A stretch of DNA of 64,000 nt from JAJFJD01 sp965228695 (GCA_965228695.1 CBDDIB010000002.1:1550001-1614000); one strand, 5' to 3'; numbered from the stretch's first letter, positions 16,968-25,794 are shown. Translations and numbers: made by a program. The notes: generated by a model not told the origin, from the sequence alone.

Positions 16968-18209
16968 ATGTTTGTGAAACCGGGGAGACGATGCGCCGTG
17001 GCCGGGATGGTCACGGCTCTGGTCCTGGCTGTCTGCATGGCCGATGCGCAGTCGCCGTCACGGGCGGCTGAAACCTACGTCATCGATAGCAAAGGGACGA
17101 CCGTGCTAAGAAATGGCGTGCCGGTATGCCGTTTCGCGTGCCCTCCACCGGCCGTGCGGCCGGCGTTCCGGCCAACGTCGCAGGCGCCGTCGCAACCGTT
17201 CGCGCTTCCTGCCCGGGATCCCGTGATTCCGCTTTCGCCGCCGCCGACCCTTCAGCTGCCCGATACCGTCATTTCCGCAGATCGATATCCGGTTGAACCG
17301 CGCCCGGCGGTCGACCGCCGCATCGTTCAGCCTCGAGCGTCGGGGGCCGCATCCGCACCTGCGCCGGTCGCGGTTCAAAGACCAGCCGCTGCGCCGACAC
17401 CGGTGCCGGTTCGCGCGGCGCAACCCGCCGTCCAGCAATCCTCATCGACACCGAAGAAGAGCGAAGGATTTACCAAAGAGCAAAAGGCGTTAATTCTGAA
17501 TGCGGGCGCCGCGACGTTCATCATCGGGTATGGCATAGGGTTTTGGGATTACTTCCAGACGTCGCCGCAACTGGGCAATGAAGGTTGGTTCGGTCCGGAA
17601 ACGAAACACCGCGGCGCGGACAAACTGGGTCACTTCTGGACCACCTATACGCTCGGCCATGCATTTGCCTTTGCGTACCGTTGGTGGGACTACGACGCGG
17701 AGACGGCGAATATTCTCGGAGCGCTCTCCAGCCTGGGGTTCCAGACTTTGATGGAGGTCGGCGACTCCTTCAGCGCGGACAATGGATTTTCGTATGAGGA
17801 CGCGATCATGAATTTTGCCGGCGCCGGGGCCGCCTATGTGCTGGGCAAATATCCGGAATTGGCCCGCAAGATCGACTTCCGTCTCGAATACAGCCCCGAC
17901 AGCTTCGATGACATATCAGGCGATGTTCTCACGGATTACGAAAGCCAACGCTATCTCATGGCGCTCAAGCTCGATGGATTCGATATTTTCCAGAATTCCT
18001 ATCTGAGCTATCTGGAACTGCATGTGGGATACGAGGCGAGCGGATCGAATCCCAACATCCCGGGCCAGCCGGATGGGCGACGGGCGGACTATTATTTCGG
18101 GGCGGGCTTCAACGTCAGCAAGCTGGTTCAGGATTTCATCGACGTCAAAGTCTTCGACTATCTCCAACTGCCGTATACGTCGGTAACGATCAAGAATGGC
18201 GACGACTGA
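16968..18209 (+). CDS. Exported DUF2279-like protein with proline-rich linker
   Basis: 413 residues from the ATG at 16968, with GGGAG 9 bases upstream; an in-frame ATG at 16959 sits too close to that site. Residues ~1-27 are a signal peptide or anchor (AGMVTALVLAVCMADA). Residues ~55-165 are a Pro/Ala-rich, probably extended linker. The second half has a hydrophobic segment (NAGAATFIIGYGIGFWDYF) followed by HRGADKLGHFWTTYTLGHAF, the motif of DUF2279/YfiM-like envelope proteins, and ends with probable beta strands. The role is unknown; YfiM itself is an uncharacterised lipoprotein. Its stop overlaps the start of the next gene (TGATG), so the pair is co-translated and probably acts together at the outer envelope. 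Confidence 0.7.
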   Translation: MFVKPGRRCAVAGMVTALVLAVCMADAQSPSRAAETYVIDSKGTTVLRNGVPVCRFACPPPAVRPAFRPTSQAPSQPFALPARDPVIPLSPPPTLQLPDTVISADRYPVEPRPAVDRRIVQPRASGAASAPAPVAVQRPAAAPTPVPVRAAQPAVQQSSSTPKKSEGFTKEQKALILNAGAATFIIGYGIGFWDYFQTSPQLGNEGWFGPETKHRGADKLGHFWTTYTLGHAFAFAYRWWDYDAETANILGALSSLGFQTLMEVGDSFSADNGFSYEDAIMNFAGAGAAYVLGKYPELARKIDFRLEYSPDSFDDISGDVLTDYESQRYLMALKLDGFDIFQNSYLSYLELHVGYEASGSNPNIPGQPDGRRADYYFGAGFNVSKLVQDFIDVKVFDYLQLPYTSVTIKNGDD

Positions 18210-18697
18210 TGGCGATCGTTCGAGAACCGCCTCTACGAGTGCTTTGCGCGATCGCCCTATGCGTCGTGCTGACCGGGTGCGCCAAGAAACATCTCTATCC
18301 GGGGGACCGGCGGTCCGACGACCAGGTCGCCTATATCGAGGCGGAACGCTTCTTGTTGGCGGGGGTCGAATTCAGCATCAACGGGAAGGCGGTCGGCTCC
18401 TTGGCGCAGTACTATTTCCCGCCCGGCCTGCCGGACGAATGGCTGCCCGGGCGTCCCACCAAGGGAGCGTCCGTATTGCCGGGCAATCACAGGCTTGTCG
18501 CCACCATCGCCAGTTATGGGTGGGTCACGACGGCGCGGGAAGACTGCGCCGCCATGGCCTTCCAGGCGGATCCGGGTCAGCGCTACAAGCTCTTTGTACG
18601 AAAGGGCGCGTTGATCATGCGCAATATGCGAACCGGCGCGGAAATCGCGGCGACGCGATTCGATAAATGCCAAGGCCGTTCGGCGGCGGCCCGTTGA
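18209..18697 (+). CDS. Putative lipoprotein, coupled to the DUF2279-like gene
   Basis: 162 residues from the ATG at 18209, which shares its A with the upstream TGA. The N-terminus is a lipoprotein signal: a basic start, a hydrophobic run (VLCAIALCVVL) and the lipobox LTGC with Cys24. The mature part contains GNHRLVATIASYGWVT, resembling the beta-sandwich of DUF2846-type lipoproteins, but I do not assign the family. Two further Cys occur (in REDCAAM and DKCQG), which could form a disulfide. Probably anchored in the outer membrane beside its partner. Convergent with the next gene, 16 bases away. Confidence 0.7.
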   Translation: MAIVREPPLRVLCAIALCVVLTGCAKKHLYPGDRRSDDQVAYIEAERFLLAGVEFSINGKAVGSLAQYYFPPGLPDEWLPGRPTKGASVLPGNHRLVATIASYGWVTTAREDCAAMAFQADPGQRYKLFVRKGALIMRNMRTGAEIAATRFDKCQGRSAAAR

Positions 18698-18713
18698 TCC
18701 GCTTTAGCGCCCG

Positions 18714-19262
18714 TTACTTCGCATATTTGATCAGGTTGCCCTTTACCGTCCGCACCGGCTCGCCGTCGCGGATGCGCTCGAACGTGAACGCCATCCCCTG
18801 GGGCACAAGTTTCCGCGTATAGCTCTGCACTTGGTAGGAACCGTTCTTGCCGATGGAAAACACGTTGATGATCAAGGCCGTATCCTTGATCCGCGCCCAG
18901 GCTAACGGGTTTCCGGCAAGCGGGTCGGATGGGGTCGTCGATTTGTAGATGCCCGCGGTTCGCGACGGTACGAATGTCATCTTCTGACTCTTGCGGCGCA
19001 CATTGGGCTTGTTGGGATTGCCGCCGCGCCGGATGACCGTGGTCCACTCGATTCCGAAGCCTTGTCCGGCCGGCTGTATCGTGACGTCCAGGTCGCGCAC
19101 CGTGACACCGAAATATAGGCTGTCATTGTTCTCGGCGACGCCGCTGCCCTTGAACGTTCCAAAAAAGGCATCCAGCTTCAGGTCTTTGGCGGCCGTGGGT
19201 GAAAGCGGCAACACCAGCGCGGTCAGGATTACCAGGCTAAGAACCAAAAGGCGTTTCATCAT
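18714..19262 (-). CDS. Exported protein of unknown function
   Basis: 182 residues from the ATG at 19262 (a second ATG follows immediately and is better spaced from GGGGAA). The N-terminus is a signal peptide: KRLLVLSLVILTALVLPL, with probable cleavage after TAA or AKD. The mature chain opens with FFGTFKGSGVAENNDS and looks all-beta, with VTIQPAGQGFGIEWTTV in the middle and no Cys. I recognise no family. It lies between the lipoprotein gene (convergent) and hemF (same strand, 25 bases upstream), so it may be the distal gene of the trmL-side unit. Periplasmic location is inferred from the signal peptide only. Confidence 0.65.
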   Translation of the reverse strand: MMKRLLVLSLVILTALVLPLSPTAAKDLKLDAFFGTFKGSGVAENNDSLYFGVTVRDLDVTIQPAGQGFGIEWTTVIRRGGNPNKPNVRRKSQKMTFVPSRTAGIYKSTTPSDPLAGNPLAWARIKDTALIINVFSIGKNGSYQVQSYTRKLVPQGMAFTFERIRDGEPVRTVKGNLIKYAK

Positions 19263-19287
19263 ATTCCCCGGGTCGTCGTTGTTTGGC

Positions 19288-20148
19288 TTACGGCCAGCGT
19301 ACTTCCGGCGGCAAGGACATCAAGATGGCATCGGTGTTACCGCCGGTCATCAGCCCAAACCGGGTTCCGCGATCGTAGAGCAGGTTGAATTCCACATAGC
19401 GTCCGCGCCGCACCAGTTGATGGTCCTTCTGCTTTTCGGTCCACGGCTCATCCATATGGCGGCGGACGATGGCGCTATAAGCGTCGCGGAACGCGCGGCC
19501 GACATCCTGGGTAAAGGCGAAATCAGCCTGCCAGTCGCCGCTCTCCAGATAGTCGTAGAAAATTCCGCCGACGCCGCGCGGTTCGTCCCGGTGTTTGAGA
19601 TAGAAATATTCGTCGCACCACTTCTTGTAACGGTCGTAGTCGGCCACATCATGGGCGTCGCAGGCGGATTTGAAGGCGCCGTGAAAGGTCTCGGTGTCCG
19701 CATCATCCGGATAGGTCGGTGTCAGATCGCCGCCGCCGCCGAACCAACCCTTCGAGGTGACGATATGGCGGGTGTTCATGTGGGCCGCGGGTACCAGCGG
19801 GGAATGCATATGCGAGACGAGCGAAATGCCGCTGGCCCAGAACTTGCCGTCCTCGGCCGCGCCGGGCACCTCCTTGCGGAAGTCTTCCGAAAAGACCCCA
19901 CTGACGGTCGATACGTTGACGCCGACTTTCTCGAAGACCCGGCCATGCATCACCGACATCACGCCACCGCCGCCTGTTTCCGTATCGCTGTCCGGCCGTG
20001 TCCAGGACGTCTGTTTGAATTTGCCGGGCGCGCGGTTGCGGAACGGGCCGTCATAGTCCTGTTCAATGGCTTCGAAAGCGCCGCAAATTTCGTCCCGCAG
20101 CGTTGCGAACCAGGCACGGGCCGTTTGCTGCCTATCGCTTTCGGTCAT
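19288..20148 (-). CDS. hemF: Oxygen-dependent coproporphyrinogen III oxidase
   Basis: 286 residues from the ATG at 20148. The HemF signature is clear: SLVSHMHSPLVPAAHMNTR with active-site His residues, then GWFGGGGDLTPTYP, and later EFNLLYDRGTRFGL with PPEVRWP at the end. It decarboxylates two propionate groups of coproporphyrinogen III to vinyl groups using O2, in the cytoplasm, in heme synthesis. It lies 11 bases upstream of trmL on the same strand and opposite to petABC, an arrangement that places heme supply beside a heme-rich respiratory complex. Full length. Confidence 0.97.
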   Translation of the reverse strand: MTESDRQQTARAWFATLRDEICGAFEAIEQDYDGPFRNRAPGKFKQTSWTRPDSDTETGGGGVMSVMHGRVFEKVGVNVSTVSGVFSEDFRKEVPGAAEDGKFWASGISLVSHMHSPLVPAAHMNTRHIVTSKGWFGGGGDLTPTYPDDADTETFHGAFKSACDAHDVADYDRYKKWCDEYFYLKHRDEPRGVGGIFYDYLESGDWQADFAFTQDVGRAFRDAYSAIVRRHMDEPWTEKQKDHQLVRRGRYVEFNLLYDRGTRFGLMTGGNTDAILMSLPPEVRWP

Positions 20149-20159
20149 AAGGGTTTGGG

Positions 20160-20612
20160 TCAGTTGTTCGCGAAGCCGCCAGTCTGTCTCAGCGCCTCAC
20201 TCAACACCATCGCGGCGGCGAGCGCAACGTTGAGCGACCGCATCCCGACGGCCATCGGGACGCGAAGCCGCGCGTCGGCGGCGTCATGGACCTCCGCCGG
20301 CACGCCCGCGCTTTCCCGGCCCAATAACAGAGTATCGTTTTGGTCGAACCGATGCTTCAGATAGGGCGTTGCCCCTTGTGTCGTCAGAAGCACGAGCCGT
20401 CCGGTGAATTGCGCCCGGTACGTATCCCACGACGTATGACGGACCAGATCGACATGCTCGACATAGTCCATGCCGGCCCGTTTCATGCGCCGGTCCGACC
20501 ACACGAATCCCGACGGTTCGATGATATCGACTCCAACGCCCAGGCAGGCGGAGAGCCGTAATACCGCGCCGGTATTCTGGGGAATATCCGGCTGAAAAAG
20601 GGCAACACGCAT
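20160..20612 (-). CDS. trmL: tRNA (cytidine/uridine-34-2'-O)-methyltransferase TrmL
   Basis: 150 residues from the ATG at 20612; the open frame continues to 20828 but only the shorter form matches TrmL length. SPOUT motifs are readable: the opening VALFQPDIPQNTGAVLRL, the knot loop LLLGRESAGVPAEV, and MRSLNVALAAAMVLSEAL at the end. It methylates the wobble ribose of tRNA-Leu isoacceptors as a dimer. Paired with hemF on the minus strand; the 256-base gap to petA is the shared divergent promoter region. Cytoplasmic. Confidence 0.93.
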   Translation of the reverse strand: MRVALFQPDIPQNTGAVLRLSACLGVGVDIIEPSGFVWSDRRMKRAGMDYVEHVDLVRHTSWDTYRAQFTGRLVLLTTQGATPYLKHRFDQNDTLLLGRESAGVPAEVHDAADARLRVPMAVGMRSLNVALAAAMVLSEALRQTGGFANN

Positions 20613-20827
20613 GCAGATTCGCCCAATGTTAATGATTGTTGCGCCTTCGGCGCATAATATAGACGCCGAGACTTTGCGTCCGGCGGGTTTTTCCATTATA
20701 CGATGCGCCAACCAACCTTCGGGGGGTGGTCGGTGCAATTGCGGCAGGATGTCGCATCGGGTGCGATGTCGCTGCGTGGGCAGCCCTTGCGCTGTATAAA
20801 AACCGGTGCTCGGAGGAAGTAGAGACA

Positions 20828-20849
20828 ACGGCCCACGTTAACGGGCCGT
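20828..20849 (+). other. Stem-loop just upstream of petA
   Basis: ACGGCCC and GGGCCGT form a perfect 7-base stem around an 8-base loop containing GTTAAC. It ends about 20 bases before the petA start and 12 before the GGGG of its ribosome site. No T-run follows, so it is not a terminator. It would lie in the 5' leader if transcription starts after the TATAAA at 20795-20800, and could stabilise the message or modulate translation. Confidence 0.4.
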
Positions 20850-20868
20850 CTGGAATTTTGGAAAGGGG

Positions 20869-21408
20869 ATGAACGACATGGCGGATAGCCACGCCGACGA
20901 CGAAAACCGGCGAGAGTTCCTTTACCTGGCGGCGGGAGCTGTTGGCGCTGTTGGCGCGGCCTCCTTCGCTTGGCCGCTTATCGATCAAATGAATCCGGCT
21001 GCCGATGTGTTGGCGTTGTCGAGTGCGGAAGTCGACATCAGCGCGATCGAGCCCGGACAGGCAATCACCGTGAAATGGCGCGGGCAACCGATCTTCATCC
21101 GGCGGCGCACGAAGAAGGAAATCGATGAGGCTGCGGCTGTCGATCTCGCGGATTTGCGCGACCCGGAAGCCGACAAGGATCGCGTCGAGAAAACCGAGTG
21201 GCTGATCGTCAACGGCACCTGCACGCATCTTGGCTGCGTTCCCGGCAACAAGGTCACCGATAGGAAGGGCGAGTACGGCGGATGGTTCTGCCCCTGCCAT
21301 GGCTCGCACTACGATACGTCCGGACGGATCCGCAAAGGACCGGCACCCACGAACTTGGTTGTGCCGCCGTATGCGTTCCTCTCCGACACGCTGATCAAGA
21401 TCGGATAG
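20869..21408 (+). CDS. petA: Rieske iron-sulfur subunit of the cytochrome bc1 complex
   Basis: 179 residues from the ATG at 20869; the ATG at 20878 (9 bases after GGGG) may be the true start. The N-terminus reads NRREFLYLAAGAVGAVG, a Tat-type signal that stays as membrane anchor. Cluster ligands are Cys118 and His120 (CTHLGC) and Cys141 and His144 (CPCHGS), with Cys123-Cys143 able to form the stabilising disulfide (numbering from 20869). The [2Fe-2S] head takes electrons from quinol and passes them to cytochrome c1 on the periplasmic side. First gene of petABC. Confidence 0.97.
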   Translation: MNDMADSHADDENRREFLYLAAGAVGAVGAASFAWPLIDQMNPAADVLALSSAEVDISAIEPGQAITVKWRGQPIFIRRRTKKEIDEAAAVDLADLRDPEADKDRVEKTEWLIVNGTCTHLGCVPGNKVTDRKGEYGGWFCPCHGSHYDTSGRIRKGPAPTNLVVPPYAFLSDTLIKIG

Positions 21409-21418
21409 GGGCCGGACA

Positions 21419-22723
21419 ATGGAAAAACAAACCTACAGCAATCCGGTGATCCGCTGGGTCGACGATCGGCTGCCGATCTTCTCGTTCATGGATCACGAGT
21501 ACAACAAGTTCCCGATGCCGCGGAACCTGAATTACTGGTGGAATTTCGGCGCGCTGGCGTCGATATGCCTGATCGTGATGATCGTCACAGGCATCGTGCT
21601 GGCGATGCATTACACGCCGCATACATCGATGGCCTTCGACAGCGTCGAGCGCATCATGCGCGACGTGAATTATGGCTGGCTTATCCGATATATCCATTCC
21701 AACGGCGCCTCGATGTTCTTCATCGTCGTCTACATCCACATGTTCCGCGGGCTTTACTACGGTTCCTACAAGGCGCCGCGCGAATTGCTCTGGATGCTGG
21801 GTGTCGTGATCTTGCTGCTTATGATGGCGACCGCCTTCATGGGCTACGTGCTGCCGTGGGGTCAAATGAGTTTCTGGGGTGCCAAGGTCATCACCAGCTT
21901 GTTCAGTGCCATTCCGGTGTTCGGCGAGACCATCGTCGAATGGCTTTGGGGCGGTTTCAGTGTCGATAACGCGACCCTGAACCGGTTCTTCTCGCTGCAT
22001 TACCTGCTGCCCTTCGTCATCGTCGGCGTCGTGGTGCTGCATGTGGCCGCGCTGCATGTGTCGGGATCGAACAACCCGACCGGCATCGAGATGAAGGGAC
22101 CGCAAGACAGCGTACCCTTCAATCCCTACTTCACGGCGAAGGATTCGGTCGGTCTCGGCGTTTTCCTGCTGGTTTGGGCCGGGTTCGTTTTCTACGCCCC
22201 GGACTATCTCGGGCATCCCGATAACTACATCCCGGCCGACCCGCTCGTGACGCCGCCGCATATCGTGCCGGAATGGTACTTCCTGCCGTTCTACGCGATC
22301 CTGCGGTCAATCACGTTCGACGTGTTCTTCATCGAAGCGAAGCTGTTGGGCGTGATCCTGATGTTCGCGTCGATCGCGATACTGTTCATCCTGCCGTGGC
22401 TCGACACATCCAAGGTGCGGAGCTGCCGCTTCCGGCCGGTCTATAAGTGGTTCTTCTGGTTCTTCGTGCTGGACTGCTTCATCCTCGGCGTCGTCGGCGC
22501 GAAATCGCCGGACGATCCTGTCTTCGGCGTCGAGTGGTTCAAATATGTCCATCTCGGTCAGATCGGCACCGCCTACTACTTCTTCCACTTCCTGATACTT
22601 CTACCGATTCTCGGCAAGATCGAGACGCCCTTGCCGCTGCCGAAAAGCATCAGCGAGAGCGTGACGGGCGGGAATTCCAATTCGGCCGCAGGGGCCGCGA
22701 CAGCCAAGGGAGAACCGGCCTGA
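21419..22723 (+). CDS. petB: Cytochrome b subunit of the bc1 complex
   Basis: 434 residues from the ATG at 21419, 10 bases after petA. Eight hydrophobic helices are readable. The Qo-site PEWY motif is intact (VPEWYFLPFYAILR), and paired heme-ligand His residues lie in helices B and D (for example HSNGASMFFIVVYIHMFRG). The length matches full bc1-type cytochrome b rather than the split b6 plus subunit IV. It carries hemes bL and bH and oxidises ubiquinol in the inner membrane. Its stop overlaps the petC start (TGATG). Confidence 0.97.
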   Translation: MEKQTYSNPVIRWVDDRLPIFSFMDHEYNKFPMPRNLNYWWNFGALASICLIVMIVTGIVLAMHYTPHTSMAFDSVERIMRDVNYGWLIRYIHSNGASMFFIVVYIHMFRGLYYGSYKAPRELLWMLGVVILLLMMATAFMGYVLPWGQMSFWGAKVITSLFSAIPVFGETIVEWLWGGFSVDNATLNRFFSLHYLLPFVIVGVVVLHVAALHVSGSNNPTGIEMKGPQDSVPFNPYFTAKDSVGLGVFLLVWAGFVFYAPDYLGHPDNYIPADPLVTPPHIVPEWYFLPFYAILRSITFDVFFIEAKLLGVILMFASIAILFILPWLDTSKVRSCRFRPVYKWFFWFFVLDCFILGVVGAKSPDDPVFGVEWFKYVHLGQIGTAYYFFHFLILLPILGKIETPLPLPKSISESVTGGNSNSAAGAATAKGEPA

Positions 22724-23490
22724 TGCGAAAATTACTCATTGCCAAGCTGGTGGTCGGGCTGTCGCTCGCGGCGTCGGGCAGCGCCCATGCTGCCGGCGAC
22801 GTGCTGCCGCCGAAAGACGTGAAGTGGAACTTTGAGGGCATCTTCGGCACCTACGACCGGGCGGCCGCGCAACGCGGGCTCCAGGTCTACAAGCAAGTTT
22901 GCTCGTCCTGTCACGGGCTTCGGCTGGTGGCCTATCGCAACATCATGGACCTGGGCTATACGGAAGATCAGGCCAAGGCCTTCGCAAAGGAGTACGAGGT
23001 TCAGAACGCGGAGCCCAACGAGGAGGGTGAAATGTTCACCCGTCCGGCTCGTCCGTCGGACCGTTTCGTAAGCCCGTTTCCGAACGAACAAGCGGCGCGG
23101 GCCGCGAACAACGGGGCGTATCCGCCTGATCTATCGCTTATCACCAAGGCGCGCGCGAACGGCCCGAGTTACCTATATTCCCTGCTGACGGGGTACAAGG
23201 ACGTACCGGACGGTGGCGAAGAACGGGATGGTATGTACTACAACCCGTATTTCTCGGGTAGCTGGATCGCGATGGCGCCGCCGCTCTCCGAGGATGCGGT
23301 GGAATATAGCGATGGCACCAAGGCGTCGGTCGATCAGATGGCCAAGGACGTGACCTCCTTCCTGAGCTGGGCCGCGTCACCAAACCTGGAAAAGCGGAAG
23401 AGTACCGGCCTTTCGGTCATGATGTTCCTGGTCGTATTCACTGGACTGTTGATCGCGGTGAAGAAGAAGGTGTGGTCCGACGTTCACTAA
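22723..23490 (+). CDS. petC: Cytochrome c1 subunit of the bc1 complex
   Basis: 255 residues from the ATG at 22723, sharing bases with the petB stop. A Sec signal peptide (LLIAKLVVGLSLAASGSAHA) precedes the mature protein. The heme c site is CSSCH (Cys60, Cys63, His64), and GSWIAMAPPL supplies the axial Met. A C-terminal helix (VMMFLVVFTGLLIAV) anchors the protein with the heme domain in the periplasm. It accepts electrons from the Rieske protein and passes them to a soluble or membrane cytochrome c. Last gene of the operon, followed by a strong terminator. Confidence 0.97.
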   Translation: MRKLLIAKLVVGLSLAASGSAHAAGDVLPPKDVKWNFEGIFGTYDRAAAQRGLQVYKQVCSSCHGLRLVAYRNIMDLGYTEDQAKAFAKEYEVQNAEPNEEGEMFTRPARPSDRFVSPFPNEQAARAANNGAYPPDLSLITKARANGPSYLYSLLTGYKDVPDGGEERDGMYYNPYFSGSWIAMAPPLSEDAVEYSDGTKASVDQMAKDVTSFLSWAASPNLEKRKSTGLSVMMFLVVFTGLLIAVKKKVWSDVH

Positions 23491-23515
23491 CGGTTGAACG
23501 CGCACCTCAGGATTT

Positions 23516-23549
23516 CGGCCGCGACCTTAAGGGTCGCGGCCGTTTTGCT
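23516..23549 (+). terminator. Rho-independent terminator after petABC
   Basis: CGGCCGCGACC and GGTCGCGGCCG form a perfect 11-base GC-rich stem with the loop TTAAG, followed at once by TTTTGCTTTT. It begins 26 bases after the petC stop and separates petABC from mtnP. Confidence 0.9.
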
Positions 23550-23625
23550 TTTGCGCCTATGGTTGATCCTTAGGGTTTTCCCATCGATACTCCGCCGCCT
23601 AATTTTTTGTATGGGGAGTGATTGA

Positions 23626-24519
23626 ATGAGCGCACCAGGATGTCCGCCGGTTGTCGGCATTATCGGCGGCAGCGGCGTCTATGACATCGACGGGCTGACG
23701 AACGTCGAATGGCGCGAGGTCGACTCGCCGTTCGGCACGCCCTCCGATGAGTTGATGTTCGGCGAATTGGACGGTCAACGCGTCGTGTTTCTGCCGCGCC
23801 ATGGGCGGGGGCACGCGATCCCGCCGTCGGATCTGAATTTCCGGGCCAACATCGATGCGTTAAAACGCAGCGGGGTGACGGAGATTGTTTCGCTGTCGGC
23901 CGTCGGGTCGTTGCGCGAGGATTTGCCGCCCGGCCGTTTCGTGCTGGTCGACCAATTCATCGATCGGACCTTCGCCCGCGCGAAAAGCTTCTTCGGTCCC
24001 GGGCTGGTCGCGCATGTCTCGATGGCGGACCCGGTCTGCGGTTATCTTTGCGATCGGCTTGAGGCGGCCGGCAAGGCGGCGGGCCTCGACCTCGTGCGCG
24101 GCGGCACTTATCTGGTGATGGAAGGGCCGCAATTCTCGACGCGGGCGGAATCCGAACTCTACCGCTCCTGGGGCTGCGACGTGATCGGCATGACGAATAT
24201 GCCGGAAGCGAAACTCGCGCGCGAGGCCGAAATGAGCTACGCCACCGTGGCGATGGTCACGGACTACGATTGCTGGCATCCCCATCATGACGATGTAACC
24301 GTCGATGCGGTCATCAAGGTGTTGATGGAAAATGCGGACCACGCGCGGGCACTGGTCAAATTCGTGATTCCTTTGTTGGCGCAACGAACGCAGAGCGCGC
24401 CGTCCGGCGTCCATACCGCGCTCGACACGGCCATCATCACGGCGCCCGAGGCACGCGACCCCGCCATGGTCGCCAAGCTGGACGCGGTGGCCGGCCGGGT
24501 CCTGTCGGGAAGCGGATAG
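23626..24519 (+). CDS. mtnP: S-methyl-5'-thioadenosine phosphorylase
   Basis: 297 residues from the ATG at 23626, with GGGGAG about 8 bases upstream. Purine nucleoside phosphorylase family 2 motifs: IIGGSGVYD, PRHGRGH (phosphate site), MEGPQFSTRAES and GMTNMPEAKLAREAEM, then VTDYDCWH. It splits 5'-methylthioadenosine with phosphate to adenine and methylthioribose-1-phosphate, the first step of methionine salvage, in the cytoplasm. No other salvage genes are adjacent. An in-frame methyltransferase follows 13 bases later and may be co-transcribed. Confidence 0.95.
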   Translation: MSAPGCPPVVGIIGGSGVYDIDGLTNVEWREVDSPFGTPSDELMFGELDGQRVVFLPRHGRGHAIPPSDLNFRANIDALKRSGVTEIVSLSAVGSLREDLPPGRFVLVDQFIDRTFARAKSFFGPGLVAHVSMADPVCGYLCDRLEAAGKAAGLDLVRGGTYLVMEGPQFSTRAESELYRSWGCDVIGMTNMPEAKLAREAEMSYATVAMVTDYDCWHPHHDDVTVDAVIKVLMENADHARALVKFVIPLLAQRTQSAPSGVHTALDTAIITAPEARDPAMVAKLDAVAGRVLSGSG

Positions 24520-24532
24520 GGGAGCGCCGGAC

Positions 24533-25384
24533 ATGGTCGAGGCGTCGGGACCGAACGCTAAGGAAATCGAGTATTGGAATGGCGCGAACGGCCGCAAGTG
24601 GGTGCGGTTCCAGGAATCGATGGACCGCATGCTCGAGCCCCTCAGCCGGCAGGCGATGGGCACTGCCGGTATCCACGCCGGGCAGTCGGTTCTCGACGTC
24701 GGATGCGGTTGCGGCGGCACGTCGCTCGATCTCGCACGCCGTGTCGGACCGAACGGTTCGGTTACCGGAGTCGATATATCGGCGGACATGCTGGCGCGCG
24801 CGGTCGCGCGGGCGGCGGCGGAACCCGATCTGCCGCTTCGGTTTCTGAATGCCGACGCCTCCACCGAATCATGGACGACGCGATTTGATCACGCGTTTTC
24901 CCGCATGGGCGTCATGTTCTTTCGCGATCCGGTTTCGTCTTTCGCGAATATCCGCGGCGCCCTGAAACCGCATGGCCGCTTCACCTTCGTGTGTTGGGGC
25001 GACGGAGCGCGCAATCCGTGGCGGTCCATCCCGATGGCCGTGGCGGCACGGCATATCGAGTTACCGGCGTCGAAACACCCCGGAGAACCGGGCCCCTTCG
25101 CTTTTGCCGACGGCGACCGGGTGCGGCGTGTTTTAACCGACGCGAGCTTTACGGACATTCGGGTCGAGGTGGTCGAATGCGATCTTTTACTGGGCGATAC
25201 GGTAGACGAGGCGGCCGATCACGCAGTTCAACTTGGGCCGCTCGGCAACGTTCTCCGTGAGGCGCCTGCGGCGGTTCAGGCGCGCGTCGCCGACGCGATG
25301 CGGGAAGTGATGACTCCGCATCTGCAGACCGACGGCGTCCGTCTCGGCTGTTCCTGTTGGCTGGCGACGGCGGTCGCGCCGTAG
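24533..25384 (+). CDS. Class I SAM-dependent methyltransferase
   Basis: 283 residues from the ATG at 24533, with GGGGAG upstream. The SAM motif I is VLDVGCGCGGTSLDLA, followed by the acidic residue in VTGVDIS; post-motifs are LRFLNADA and FDHAFSRMGVMFF. This branch (methyltransferase domain 11/25) includes small-molecule and quinone methylases, and the substrate cannot be read. It sits directly after mtnP, whose substrate is a by-product of SAM use, but the link is only suggestive. Convergent with the rhodanese gene (8-base gap). Confidence 0.88.
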   Translation: MVEASGPNAKEIEYWNGANGRKWVRFQESMDRMLEPLSRQAMGTAGIHAGQSVLDVGCGCGGTSLDLARRVGPNGSVTGVDISADMLARAVARAAAEPDLPLRFLNADASTESWTTRFDHAFSRMGVMFFRDPVSSFANIRGALKPHGRFTFVCWGDGARNPWRSIPMAVAARHIELPASKHPGEPGPFAFADGDRVRRVLTDASFTDIRVEVVECDLLLGDTVDEAADHAVQLGPLGNVLREAPAAVQARVADAMREVMTPHLQTDGVRLGCSCWLATAVAP

Positions 25385-25392
25385 CCGGCAGG

Positions 25393-25794
25393 TTAGGTGC
25401 TGCGCCGCGGCCGGTCGCCGGTGGGCGCACCCGATTTTTTCCAGCCGCTGAACCCGCCTTCCAGATGCGCGACCGGATTTAGGCCCATGTCCTGGATCGC
25501 CTTGGTCGCCAGGGCGGACCGCCAAGCGCTGGCGCAATAGAGCACGAACTTCTTGCCAGACGCGAAGACTTCCTTGTGATAGGGGCTCTCGGGATCGACC
25601 CAGAATTCCAGCATGCCGCGAGGGGCGTGGTATGCGCCGGGGATCATGCCCTCGCGGTCCAGTTCCCGGACGTCGCGAATGTCGACAAACACCACGCCGT
25701 CGTCCTCCAACAGCGATTTGGCATCCTCCAACGATACGGTCTCGATTTCCGCGTCGGCTTCCTGGACGAGCTGTTTGACGCCTTTGGTGATCAT
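25393..25794 (-). CDS. Rhodanese-like domain protein
   Basis: 133 residues from the ATG at 25794, with an excellent GGGAGG site. A single rhodanese domain: VVFVDIRDVRELDREGMIPGA is the first conserved block, and VLYCASAWRSA holds the active Cys in a six-residue loop. HLEGGFSGWKKSG closes the fold. Such proteins carry a persulfide sulfur for thiosulfate conversion or sulfur delivery. Cytoplasmic, single gene, 73 bases downstream of ychF on the same strand. Confidence 0.9.
   Translation of the reverse strand: MITKGVKQLVQEADAEIETVSLEDAKSLLEDDGVVFVDIRDVRELDREGMIPGAYHAPRGMLEFWVDPESPYHKEVFASGKKFVLYCASAWRSALATKAIQDMGLNPVAHLEGGFSGWKKSGAPTGDRPRRST

Noticed and set aside
20641..20653. Small hairpin GCGCC-TTC-GGCGC upstream of trmL
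   Set aside because: Too short and without other features to assign a role.
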